Shown here: in pieces, positions 1 through 5,819 of the stretch
How positions within the stretch are numbered: position 1 is the stretch's first letter
Layout: every line of letters begins with the position of its first letter
DNA from: Alphaproteobacteria bacterium
GTDB lineage: Bacteria > Pseudomonadota > Alphaproteobacteria > Geminicoccales > Geminicoccaceae
DNA: 9,784 bases
Reading direction: 5' to 3'
Assembly (NCBI GenBank): GCA_026984595.1
Contig: JALSRW010000423.1
Coordinates: forward strand, 1-9,784
Translations under genes and position numbers: made by a program
Notes under the pieces: generated by a model
What the model was told of the DNA's origin: nothing
Seen by the model: the letters and a program-made list of their open reading frames with translations, nothing else
Databases searched by the model: none

Positions 1-882
1 GTGGATCGGGAGGCCCCGTTCGCGGGCCAGGGCCAGGATCTCCGGAGCGATGTCCGTGCCGTTGGCGGGCGCCACCAGGAACTCGACGACGCCGTCGACC
101 TCGCCGGTGCGTCGCACCTCGCGGACCCGGTCCATGGCCGCCAGCAGGCTCTCGAAGCCCGCGGCGCCATCCCGCGCCACCGTCAGCCGCAGGGCGTTGT
201 GCCAGGGCGAACGGCGCCGCAGCGACTCGGGTGTTTCGTCGGCGATCACCCGACCGCGGGCGATGATGATGGCCCGGCTGCAGACCGCATCGACCTCCTC
301 GAGAATGTGGGTGGAGATGATGATCGCCTTGTCCGGCGCCATCTCGGCGATGAGTTTGCGGACCTCGAATTTCTGATTGGGATCGAGCCCGTCGGTGGGC
401 TCGTCGAGCACCAATACCGGCGGATCGTGGAGGATCGCCTGAGCCAGCCCGACCCGGCGCTTGTAGCCCTTGGAGAGGGTTTCGATGGGCTGGTGGAGAA
501 CCTTGCCGAGTCCGGTTCTCGCCACGGCATCGGCGATCCGCCTCGCCTTTTCGGAACCCCGCAGCCCCCGCATTTCGGCGATGAAGTTCAGAAACGCGCG
601 TACCGCCATGTCCCCGTAGAGCGGCGCCCCTTCCGGCAGATAGCCGATCCGCCGCTTGGCCTCGATGGGCTCGGTGACGACATCGAAGCCCATCACTCTG
701 GCGCTCCCGGCGCTGGGAGCGACGAAGCCGGTGAGCATTCGCATGGTGGTCGTCTTTCCGGCGCCGTTGGGGCCGAGAAAACCCACCACCTCGCCGCGGC
801 CCACGGCGAAACTCACGCGATCGACGGCGACCAGCGGTCCGAAGCGCTTGGACAACCCGTCGAGCGATACCATTTCCTGCAC
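1..882 (-). CDS. ABC transporter ATP-binding protein, GldA-like (3' end outside the window)
   Basis: Cytoplasmic ATPase subunit of an ABC-2 type transporter; transported substrate unknown. Numbering from the internal ATG (873): Walker A GPNGAGKTT with Lys40, signature LSKGYKRRVG near 133-142, Walker B LVLDEP with Asp157/Glu158, D-loop GLDPNQ, and switch His189 in STHIL. The Q-loop reads YLPEGAPLY, with Glu where most ABC ATPases have Gln. This Glu and the LSKGY signature are typical of the GldA branch, whose partners are usually ABC-2 permeases and a GldG-like protein, expected beyond the left edge. About 294 codons are visible with no stop; the family is usually just over 300 residues. I chose GTG at 882 because GGAGGAAGGG (885-894) sits seven bases upstream. 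The alternative ATG at 873 gives the more usual N-terminus but is badly spaced from that site. Transcribed divergently from the aldehyde dehydrogenase gene. Confidence 0.93.
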   Translation of the reverse strand, partial: MQEMVSLDGLSKRFGPLVAVDRVSFAVGRGEVVGFLGPNGAGKTTTMRMLTGFVAPSAGSARVMGFDVVTEPIEAKRRIGYLPEGAPLYGDMAVRAFLNFIAEMRGLRGSEKARRIADAVARTGLGKVLHQPIETLSKGYKRRVGLAQAILHDPPVLVLDEPTDGLDPNQKFEVRKLIAEMAPDKAIIISTHILEEVDAVCSRAIIIARGRVIADETPESLRRRSPWHNALRLTVARDGAAGFESLLAAMDRVREVRRTGEVDGVVEFLVAPANGTDIAPEILALARERGLPIH

Positions 883-884
883 GG

Positions 885-894
885 CCCTTCCTCC
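885..894 (-). promoter_or_regulatory. Shine-Dalgarno site that favours the GTG start of the ABC ATPase
   Basis: On the minus strand this reads GGAGGAAGGG, a near-perfect Shine-Dalgarno sequence. Its GGAGG core ends seven bases before GTG (882-880) but sixteen bases before ATG (873-871). Spacing therefore favours the GTG; homology alone would accept either start. Confidence 0.6.
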
Positions 895-1002
895 GCACAA
901 GCTGCCAAGGCGTGAGAGATCGGGGGAGACCGCAGTCTCCGGGCGCCGGCCGCGGCTCGTCCCTGATCCTCGCGGGCCGCTCTCCGGCAAAATCGTGGCG
1001 TC

Positions 1003-1030
1003 AAGATAGTCGTCCGCAGCGGCGCGGCAA
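1003..1030 (-). promoter_or_regulatory. Candidate sigma-70-type promoter for the ABC ATPase gene
   Basis: On the minus strand, TTGCCG (1030-1025) and TATCTT (1008-1003) are separated by 16 bases. Each hexamer matches four of six consensus positions. Transcription would start near 996, giving an untranslated leader of roughly 110 bases. Assigned by eye only. Confidence 0.3.
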
Positions 1031-1167
1031 GAGGAGGGGGGTGCGGCAGCAGTTCGCCCCGAAGGTGATGCAGGTCACAGTCGAGCCGTATCGCCTCGGG
1101 TAGAAACGGCGTGCCCCTTGGTCTCCCTCCCCCGGACGGACCAGGTCGGGCCTGCGTGAAAGCGCCG

Positions 1168-1209
1168 GAAACCGCCGCGCCTCCCCCCGGGGCGGCGGTT
1201 TCTCGTTTC
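1168..1209 (+). terminator. Strong hairpin resembling an intrinsic terminator, orphan in a divergent spacer
   Basis: A perfect 11-bp inverted repeat, GAAACCGCCGC (1168-1178) and GCGGCGGTTTC (1192-1202), encloses a 13-base C/G-rich loop. It is followed by TCGTTT, a weak T-rich tail on the plus strand. The minus-strand flank is not T-rich, so plus-strand termination is more likely. No plus-strand gene is visible upstream to use it, and the candidate aldehyde dehydrogenase promoter lies downstream of it. It may end an unannotated short RNA or insulate the downstream gene. Confidence 0.55.
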
Positions 1210-1231
1210 GACATCCTCCTTTCGCAGACCC

Positions 1232-1260
1232 TTGGTTCGCCGCCGCCGGCGCGCTATCCC
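1232..1260 (+). promoter_or_regulatory. Candidate promoter for the aldehyde dehydrogenase gene
   Basis: TTGGTT (1232-1237) and TATCCC (1255-1260) are separated by 17 bases; the second lies in the GCTATC context common in alphaproteobacterial promoters. The ATG follows about 47 bases later. The -10 match is poor beyond TAT, so this is tentative. Confidence 0.3.
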
Positions 1261-1306
1261 GGGGGCACAGGCTCCTCGGGGCCGTCCGTGACGGGGGAGG
1301 ACGAGC

Positions 1307-2749
1307 ATGGACAATACCTTGGTCTGCGATCTCTACATCGGCGGTGAATGGCGACCGGCGGCCGACGGCCGCCGGATGGAGGTGGTCGATCCGGCCACCG
1401 AGGAGCCGGTCACCAGCATCGCCCAGGCCGGCCGTGAGGACACGTTGGCGGCGATCGATGCGGCCGCTGCCGCCTTTCCCGACTGGAGTCGGGTGCCGCC
1501 CTGGGAACGCTCGGCCATTCTCCGGCGGGCCGCCGCCCTGCTCGCCGAGCGGGCCGAGGATGTCGCCCGCCGGCTGACGCTGGAGGTCGGCAAGCCGATC
1601 GCCCAGGCGCGGGCGGAGATCCAGGCCACCGTCGAATGCATCGACTGGTACGCCGACGAGGCCCGCCGCCTCTACGGTGAGAGCCTGGCGGGACGGACGC
1701 CGGGCCAGCGCTTCTTCGTCAGCTACCAGCCGGTCGGCGTGGTCGCCGCCTTCACCGCCTGGAACTTTCCGGTGGTGCTGCAGGCGCGCAAGATCTCGCC
1801 GGCCCTGGCCGCCGGCTGCACGGTGGTGGCGCGGCCGGCCGAAGAGGGCACCGGCGCGGTCACCGAACTGGTGCGTTGCTTCATCGAGGCCGGGGTGCCG
1901 GCGGGGGTGCTCAACCTGCTGACCGGCCTGCCCCAGGAGATCTCGGAAACGGTGATGGATTCGGACCTGGTGCGCAAGCTCTCCTTCACCGGCTCGATCC
2001 CGGTCGGTCAGCATCTGATCCGCCGCTCCGCCGACACGGTGAAGCGCCTGTCGATGGAGCTCGGCGGCCATGCTCCCGTGATCGTCCACGAGGATGTCGA
2101 TGTGGCGGCGGTGGCGGCCACCTCGGTGGTCGGCAAGTGCCGCAATGCGGGCCAGGTCTGCGTCTCGCCCACCCGCTTCTTCGTCCACCGCCGCATCAAG
2201 GACGCCTTCGTCGAGCATTTCGTCGAGGCGACGCGCAGGCTCAGGCTCGGCCATGGCCTCGATCCCGAGACCGATGTCGGGCCGCTGATCAACCGCCGCC
2301 GCCTCGAATTCGTCGAGAAGATGGTCCGGGACACCGTCGCCGACGGCGGTCGGCTGCTCCTGGGCGGGCGCCGTCCGGCCGACCTCAATCGCGGGTTCTT
2401 CTTCGAGCCCACGGTGATCGACGATGTACCGGACGAGGCCCGGGCGATGCGCGAGGAGCCCTTCGGACCGATCGCCCTGATGACCTCCTTCGAGGATTTC
2501 GACGAGGTGATCGCCCGCGCCAACGCCCTCCCCTACGGCCTCGCCGCCTACACCTTCACCAGATCGATGAACACCGCCCAGCGCACCATCGACGCCCTCG
2601 AGGTGGGCATCGTGGGCGTCAACACCTATGCGGCGGCGACGGCGGAAATGCCCTTCGGCGGGGTCAAGCATTCGGGTTTCGGACGGGAGAACGGCCGGCA
2701 GGGCATCCAGGATTATCTGGATATCAAGTTCGCCAATGTGGTGATGTGA
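1307..2749 (+). CDS. NAD(P)-dependent aldehyde dehydrogenase, succinate-semialdehyde dehydrogenase-like
   Basis: Oxidises an aldehyde to the carboxylic acid using NAD(P)+; cytoplasmic. The 480-residue length is standard for the family. Visible catalytic elements are Asn153 in TAWNFP (oxyanion hole), FTGS at 227-230 in the cofactor-binding fold, the general base Glu251 in MELGG, the nucleophile Cys285 in GQVC, and EEPFGP near 383-388. The C-terminal half (GGVKHSGFGRENG and following) is most like the GabD/succinate-semialdehyde group, but substrate cannot be read reliably from sequence. One oddity: the usual KPAE lysine that contacts the cofactor ribose is Arg176 (ARPAEEG). The ATG has a good site, GGGGGAGG at 1293-1300, six bases upstream. 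It converges with the nitronate monooxygenase gene, leaving 7 bp between stops. The neighbours do not identify a pathway. Confidence 0.95.
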   Translation: MDNTLVCDLYIGGEWRPAADGRRMEVVDPATEEPVTSIAQAGREDTLAAIDAAAAAFPDWSRVPPWERSAILRRAAALLAERAEDVARRLTLEVGKPIAQARAEIQATVECIDWYADEARRLYGESLAGRTPGQRFFVSYQPVGVVAAFTAWNFPVVLQARKISPALAAGCTVVARPAEEGTGAVTELVRCFIEAGVPAGVLNLLTGLPQEISETVMDSDLVRKLSFTGSIPVGQHLIRRSADTVKRLSMELGGHAPVIVHEDVDVAAVAATSVVGKCRNAGQVCVSPTRFFVHRRIKDAFVEHFVEATRRLRLGHGLDPETDVGPLINRRRLEFVEKMVRDTVADGGRLLLGGRRPADLNRGFFFEPTVIDDVPDEARAMREEPFGPIALMTSFEDFDEVIARANALPYGLAAYTFTRSMNTAQRTIDALEVGIVGVNTYAAATAEMPFGGVKHSGFGRENGRQGIQDYLDIKFANVVM

Positions 2750-2760
2750 GCGGGGCTCAC
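2746..2760. repeat. Inverted repeat containing both stop codons of two convergent genes
   Basis: GTGAGC (2746-2751) and GCTCAC (2755-2760) form a perfect six-bp stem around GGG. The TGA stop of the aldehyde dehydrogenase (2747-2749) pairs with the complement of the TGA stop of the nitronate monooxygenase gene (2757-2759). There is no T-tract on either side, so it is at best a weak bidirectional terminator. Confidence 0.4.
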
Positions 2761-3695
2761 GCGGGACCGCAGAGCCGCGTTCGGGCGTCGCGGTACTCCC
2801 GCTCGAGGCGGGCCACCAGCTCCGCCACGGGGGGAATGTCCGCGATCGCCGCCACCCCCTGCCCGGCCGACCAGATGTCCCGCCAGGCCTTGAGTTCGCC
2901 GCGTTCGAGTTCGGCCGCGAGATCGCCGCGGGAGGTCGCTTCGGGGTCGATGCCGGCGGCCTCCAGGCTCTGGCGCAGAAAGCTGCCGGCGATGCCGGAG
3001 ACGGCGCTGGTGTAGAGGATGTCGCCGGCGCCGGCACTGCACAGCATACGCTTGTAGGGCTCCGCCGCCCGGCTCTCGCGGGTAGCGACGAAGCGTGTGC
3101 CCATGTAGGCGAGATCGGCCCCCATCGCCCGCGCCGCCAGGATGTCGCTGCCGGTGGACAGGGCTCCGGCGAGGACGATGGTTCCCGAAAACAGGCGGCG
3201 GACCTCGGCCATGAAGGCGAAGGGGTTGAGGGTGCCGGCGTGGCCGCCGGCGCCGGCGCAGACCAGCACCAGCCCGTCGACTCCGGCCTCGGCCGCCTTT
3301 TCCGCATGGCGGCGGTTGATGATGTCGTGAAAGACGAGGCCGCCATAGGCGTGGATCTCGCGGACCAGGTCGGGCACCGCTCCGAGCGAGGTGATCACCA
3401 GCGGCACCCGATGCTCGATGCACAGTCGGAGATCGGCCTCCAGCCGCCGGTTGCTGCGATGGACGATGAGATTGACGCCGAAGGGGGCGGCCCGCGTGTC
3501 CCCGGCGAGCGCCTCCTCGATCTCCTCCAGCCAGGCCGCGAAATCCTCGCTGCTGCGGCGATTGAGAGCCGGAAAGGTGCCGAGGATGCCGTTGCGGCAG
3601 GCGGCGATCACCAGTTCCGGCCCCGAGACCAGGAACATCGGCGCACAAACCAGCGGCAGTCGCAGACGTCCTTCGAGCGGTGCCGGCAGACCCAT
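2757..3695 (-). CDS. Nitronate monooxygenase / 2-nitropropane dioxygenase-family flavoprotein
   Basis: Predicted FMN-binding TIM-barrel oxidoreductase, cytoplasmic, 312 residues as is usual for the family. Characterised members oxidise alkyl nitronates such as propionate 3-nitronate; related members are NADH:quinone reductases. Visible marks are an N-terminal PLVCAPM strand, PFGVNL (71-76) and a glycine-rich GAGGHAG loop with His152 at the position expected of the catalytic or FMN-contacting histidine. Further on are LAGALSTG (175-182), the phosphate-binding region, and MGTRFVAT (198-205) typical of the family. The WSAGQG stretch (275-280) is a common C-terminal mark. The start is set by AGGGGGA (3701-3707), five bases before the ATG; the open frame continues upstream to 3992 but that part overlaps the divergent permease gene. 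The substrate is unknown; the class I motif with EAGGH is not seen, so nitronate activity is uncertain. Confidence 0.9.
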   Translation of the reverse strand: MGLPAPLEGRLRLPLVCAPMFLVSGPELVIAACRNGILGTFPALNRRSSEDFAAWLEEIEEALAGDTRAAPFGVNLIVHRSNRRLEADLRLCIEHRVPLVITSLGAVPDLVREIHAYGGLVFHDIINRRHAEKAAEAGVDGLVLVCAGAGGHAGTLNPFAFMAEVRRLFSGTIVLAGALSTGSDILAARAMGADLAYMGTRFVATRESRAAEPYKRMLCSAGAGDILYTSAVSGIAGSFLRQSLEAAGIDPEATSRGDLAAELERGELKAWRDIWSAGQGVAAIADIPPVAELVARLEREYRDARTRLCGPA

Positions 3696-3700
3696 GGCTT

Positions 3701-3707
3701 TCCCCCT
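3701..3707 (-). promoter_or_regulatory. Shine-Dalgarno site that fixes the nitronate monooxygenase start
   Basis: AGGGGGA on the minus strand, five bases before ATG 3695-3693. It decides against the upstream in-frame extension, which would run into the divergent AI-2E-family gene and adds residues unlike the family. Confidence 0.65.
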
Positions 3708-3726
3708 GCAGTAAGGCGGCGCGAAC

Positions 3727-3752
3727 TTGCATCGCCGCTGCGGCGCTGACAA
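3727..3752. repeat. Imperfect dyad in the divergent spacer, possible operator
   Basis: The core CGCCGC-T-GCGGCG (3733-3745) is a perfect inverted repeat, and the outer arms TTG and CAA are also symmetric, giving a 26-bp imperfect dyad. It lies in the 131-bp spacer between the divergent monooxygenase and permease genes. TTGTCA read on the minus strand (3752-3747) could serve as a -35 element. It may be a regulator site, but chance palindromes are common in DNA of this composition. Confidence 0.25.
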
Positions 3753-3826
3753 GGTGGCGCACGGCCCGGAACCCGCCGGTACGGCTGGCCGGCGCGCGAT
3801 CCGGTCCGGTTTCTGCGGAGCATGCG

Positions 3827-4927
3827 ATGAAGCGGTCCACGCGTCCCTCACTCGGGGGACGGCTCGATCAGATAGCCGGGTTCGCGGTGGTCCTGCTGCT
3901 GCTGATCGGCTCGGTGGTGGTTCTGCGTCCGTTCTTTTCGCCGCTGCTCTGGGCGATGGTGCTGACCGTCTCCACCTGGCCGTTCTACGCACGACTGACC
4001 GGATGGCTGGGCGGGCGCCGGTCGCTGGCCGCCGGGCTGATGACCCTACTGCTGGCCGCGGCCTTCGTGCTGCCGCTGCTGCTGGTCGGTACCCGGCTGG
4101 CCGAGAACGCCCGCACCCTGTGGGCGGCGCTCAGTCTGGCCTTCGCCAACGGGCCGCCGGCACCGCCGGCCTGGCTGCCGAAGATCCCCTTCATCGGCGC
4201 CAGCCTCGCCGGATCCTGGCAGGCCCTGGTCGAGGATCCGAGCCGGCTCACCGAGATCGTGCGCCCCTTCCTGTCGCCCCTGCGGGATCTCCTGCTGGCC
4301 AGCGGGCTGACCGCCGGCACCGCCATTCTGCAGGTCAGCATGAGCGTGCTCGCCGCCTATTTCTTCTACCGTGACGGTGCGACCATCGGCCGCTACCTGC
4401 GGGCCGCCGGCGAGCGCATCGCCGGCGCCAGTGCCCTGCAGTTCTTCGCTGTGGGCGAGAACACGGTGCGCGGCATCGTCTACGGGACGGTGGGCACCGC
4501 CATCGTCCAGGGTGGGCTGGCCGTGGTCGGATTCCTGATCGCCGGGGTGCCCGCGGCCTTCCTGCTCGGTTTCGTCACCTTCATCCTGTCCCTGTTTCCG
4601 GTGGGCGCTCCCCTCGTGTGGATTCCCACCGCGATCTGGCTCTACTATGTGGCCGGCCTCGGCTGGGGAGTCTTCATGGCGCTCTGGGGCATGTTGGCGA
4701 TCAGCGGTGCCGACAATTTCGTTCGCCCCTATCTGATCAGCCGCGGCAGCAAGCTGCCCTTCCTGATCGCCTTCATGGGGATCATCGGCGGGGCAGCGGC
4801 CTTCGGCTTCCTCGGCATTTTCCTCGGCCCCACCCTGCTGGCCCTGGCGATGGCACTCATTCGCGAATGGAGCTCGCCCGACGAAGAACGGCGGGAGCGG
4901 CCGCCGGCCGCCGCCACCGCCGATTGA
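3827..4927 (+). CDS. AI-2E family transporter (YdiK-like integral membrane permease)
   Basis: Inner-membrane protein of the AI-2E/PerM (UPF0118) family, 366 residues, close to the family norm. Members have been linked to autoinducer-2 export or Na+/H+ antiport, but most have no proven substrate. Hydrophobic segments run at about 16-34, 36-52, 68-88, 163-180, 215-238, 242-262, 264-292 and 308-345. Family marks are TWPFYARL (50-57), GRRSLA (63-68), FFYRDG (179-184), GADNFVRP (294-301) and the glycine-rich GIIGGAAAFGFLGIFLGP region (318-335). The order of these motifs is as in E. coli YdiK. The soluble stretch at 90-160 is the usual periplasmic insert. The ATG is supported by GGAG (3817-3820), six bases upstream; the open frame extends further upstream without homology. 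It lies 109 bp before the hydroxylase gene on the same strand and may or may not be co-transcribed with it. Confidence 0.92.
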   Translation: MKRSTRPSLGGRLDQIAGFAVVLLLLIGSVVVLRPFFSPLLWAMVLTVSTWPFYARLTGWLGGRRSLAAGLMTLLLAAAFVLPLLLVGTRLAENARTLWAALSLAFANGPPAPPAWLPKIPFIGASLAGSWQALVEDPSRLTEIVRPFLSPLRDLLLASGLTAGTAILQVSMSVLAAYFFYRDGATIGRYLRAAGERIAGASALQFFAVGENTVRGIVYGTVGTAIVQGGLAVVGFLIAGVPAAFLLGFVTFILSLFPVGAPLVWIPTAIWLYYVAGLGWGVFMALWGMLAISGADNFVRPYLISRGSKLPFLIAFMGIIGGAAAFGFLGIFLGPTLLALAMALIREWSSPDEERRERPPAAATAD

Positions 4928-4960
4928 GCGCTCCCGGCCGGAATCGGCGTGGCGCGCGCC

Positions 4961-4989
4961 TTGCTCTCCGGGCGCCGGCGGATTAGCTA
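4961..4989 (+). promoter_or_regulatory. Candidate promoter upstream of the membrane hydroxylase gene
   Basis: TTGCTC (4961-4966) and the TAGCTAGGAT stretch (4984-4993) lie in the 109-bp gap after the permease gene. With TAGCTA as -10 the spacer is 17 bases; with TAGGAT, the better -10, it is 21. If real, the lipid-gene block from 5037 onward would have its own promoter. Confidence 0.25.
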
Positions 4990-5036
4990 GGATCGTAGCG
5001 ACACGGATATGCGGGTGTCATCTCGGGAGAGCGATC

Positions 5037-5801
5037 ATGCCGCTCGTGTGGGGCCCCTGGAGCGCCAAGCGCTTTCGTCTCGACAAGATGCGCCTCGGTG
5101 ACCTGGTCAGGGCCTACTTCACCTACTACGCCATCCAGATCTACCTGCTGCTGGCGCTCGGCGGAGCGGTGCTGGCGGTGCGCCGGGCGGAAAGCCCGGG
5201 AGGGCCGATCTTCGCCGCCCTGCTCATGGTGCTGCTCTATCCGCTGGTCGAATATTGTGTACATCGCTACATCCTGCATTCCCGACTGCTCTACAGGAGC
5301 CCCTACACGGCCAAGGTCTGGAAGCGCATCCATTACGACCATCACCAGAACCCGCACGATCTGGCGGTGCTGTTCGGCGCCCTGTACACCACCCTGCCGG
5401 TGATCGCTCTGGTCACCCTGCCGATCGGCTGGCTGATCGCCGGCGAGGCCGGGGCCGCCGCCGCCTTCGCCACCGGCTGCGTGATCTTCTCCTTCTACGA
5501 GTTCATCCACTGCATCGAGCATCTGCCCTTCAAGCCCAAGGCACGCTGGCTGCGCGATCTCAAGCGTCGCCATCTCGCCCATCACTTCCACAACGAGCAG
5601 GGCAATTACGGCATCACCAGCAATCTCTGGGATCACGCCTTCCAGACCTTCTACAATCTCCCGGCCGAATGTCCGAGGAGCCCCACAGTCTTCAATCTCG
5701 GCTACGCCGGCGAGGAACGGGAGCGCTACCCCTGGGTGGCCAGCCTGTCCGCCGCCGACGAGGAGTTCGCCGAGGCCCGCCGCCGTCGCGCCAGTGCCTG
5801 A
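5037..5801 (+). CDS. Fatty acid hydroxylase / sterol desaturase superfamily membrane enzyme
   Basis: Predicted di-iron, oxygen-dependent hydroxylase of the inner membrane that inserts a hydroxyl or double bond into a lipid chain. The 254 residues carry the diagnostic histidine clusters: H76 and H81 in VHRYILH, H99/H102/H103 in HYDHH, H158/H162 in HCIEH, and H179/H182/H183/H185 in HLAHHFH. Hydrophobic spans at about 28-48, 57-75, 116-135 and 139-158 fit the two membrane-hairpin layout of the superfamily. The region HHFHNEQGNYGIT then LWDH (182-200) resembles the FA2H/Scs7 branch, which hydroxylates the acyl chain of ceramide, more than the short carotenoid hydroxylases. Substrate assignment is inference. 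The ATG has GGGAGA (5025-5030) upstream. It is followed after 18 bp by the GNAT gene, suggesting a shared lipid substrate. Confidence 0.9.
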   Translation: MPLVWGPWSAKRFRLDKMRLGDLVRAYFTYYAIQIYLLLALGGAVLAVRRAESPGGPIFAALLMVLLYPLVEYCVHRYILHSRLLYRSPYTAKVWKRIHYDHHQNPHDLAVLFGALYTTLPVIALVTLPIGWLIAGEAGAAAAFATGCVIFSFYEFIHCIEHLPFKPKARWLRDLKRRHLAHHFHNEQGNYGITSNLWDHAFQTFYNLPAECPRSPTVFNLGYAGEERERYPWVASLSAADEEFAEARRRRASA

Positions 5802-5819
5802 AAGGCCCGTCCCGCGTCC

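Larger units (their letters stand above)
883..1306. other. Divergent intergenic region, 424 bp, no convincing gene
   Basis: This spacer separates the minus-strand ABC ATPase from the plus-strand aldehyde dehydrogenase. It holds a candidate minus-strand promoter (1003-1030), a strong terminator-like hairpin (1168-1202), a candidate plus-strand promoter (1232-1260) and the Shine-Dalgarno sites of both genes. Open frames crossing it show no recognisable protein; one small plus frame (912-1103) is arginine-rich and looks like chance GC-rich coding. A G-rich tract near 1031-1041 is partly complementary to a C-rich tract near 1124-1135 (about eight pairs including one G-U), so a folded RNA is possible. 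I recognise no tRNA, 6S, SRP, RNase P or riboswitch motif. Confidence 0.6.

Noticed and set aside
1..915. 304-codon plus-strand open frame at the left edge
   Set aside because: The opposite strand encodes a complete set of ABC ATPase motifs, so this is its shadow.
912..1103. Small plus-strand frame of 63 codons in the divergent spacer
   Set aside because: It is arginine-rich with no domain and no Shine-Dalgarno at its start. Internal GTG/ATG starts near 1041 and 1068 have poorly spaced sites and would give only 11-20 residues.
1031..1140. Possible 6S-like or SRP-like RNA from G-rich and C-rich tracts
   Set aside because: Only about eight pairs close the structure, the span is too short for 6S RNA, and the conserved SRP RNA tetraloop region is absent. 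Kept only as an open question in the findings.
1001..3346. 781-codon open frame on the minus strand
   Set aside because: It lies antisense to the whole aldehyde dehydrogenase gene and shifted relative to the monooxygenase gene. It has no recognisable domain and shows the biased composition of a GC-rich shadow frame.
3696..3992. N-terminal extension of the nitronate monooxygenase frame
   Set aside because: It would overlap the divergent permease gene and precede the family N-terminus; a well-placed Shine-Dalgarno supports the ATG at 3695.
4928..4980. GC palindromes after the permease stop as a terminator
   Set aside because: CCGGCCGG and GGCGCGCGCC are self-complementary but have no useful loop and no T-tract, so chance in GC-rich DNA is the simpler explanation.
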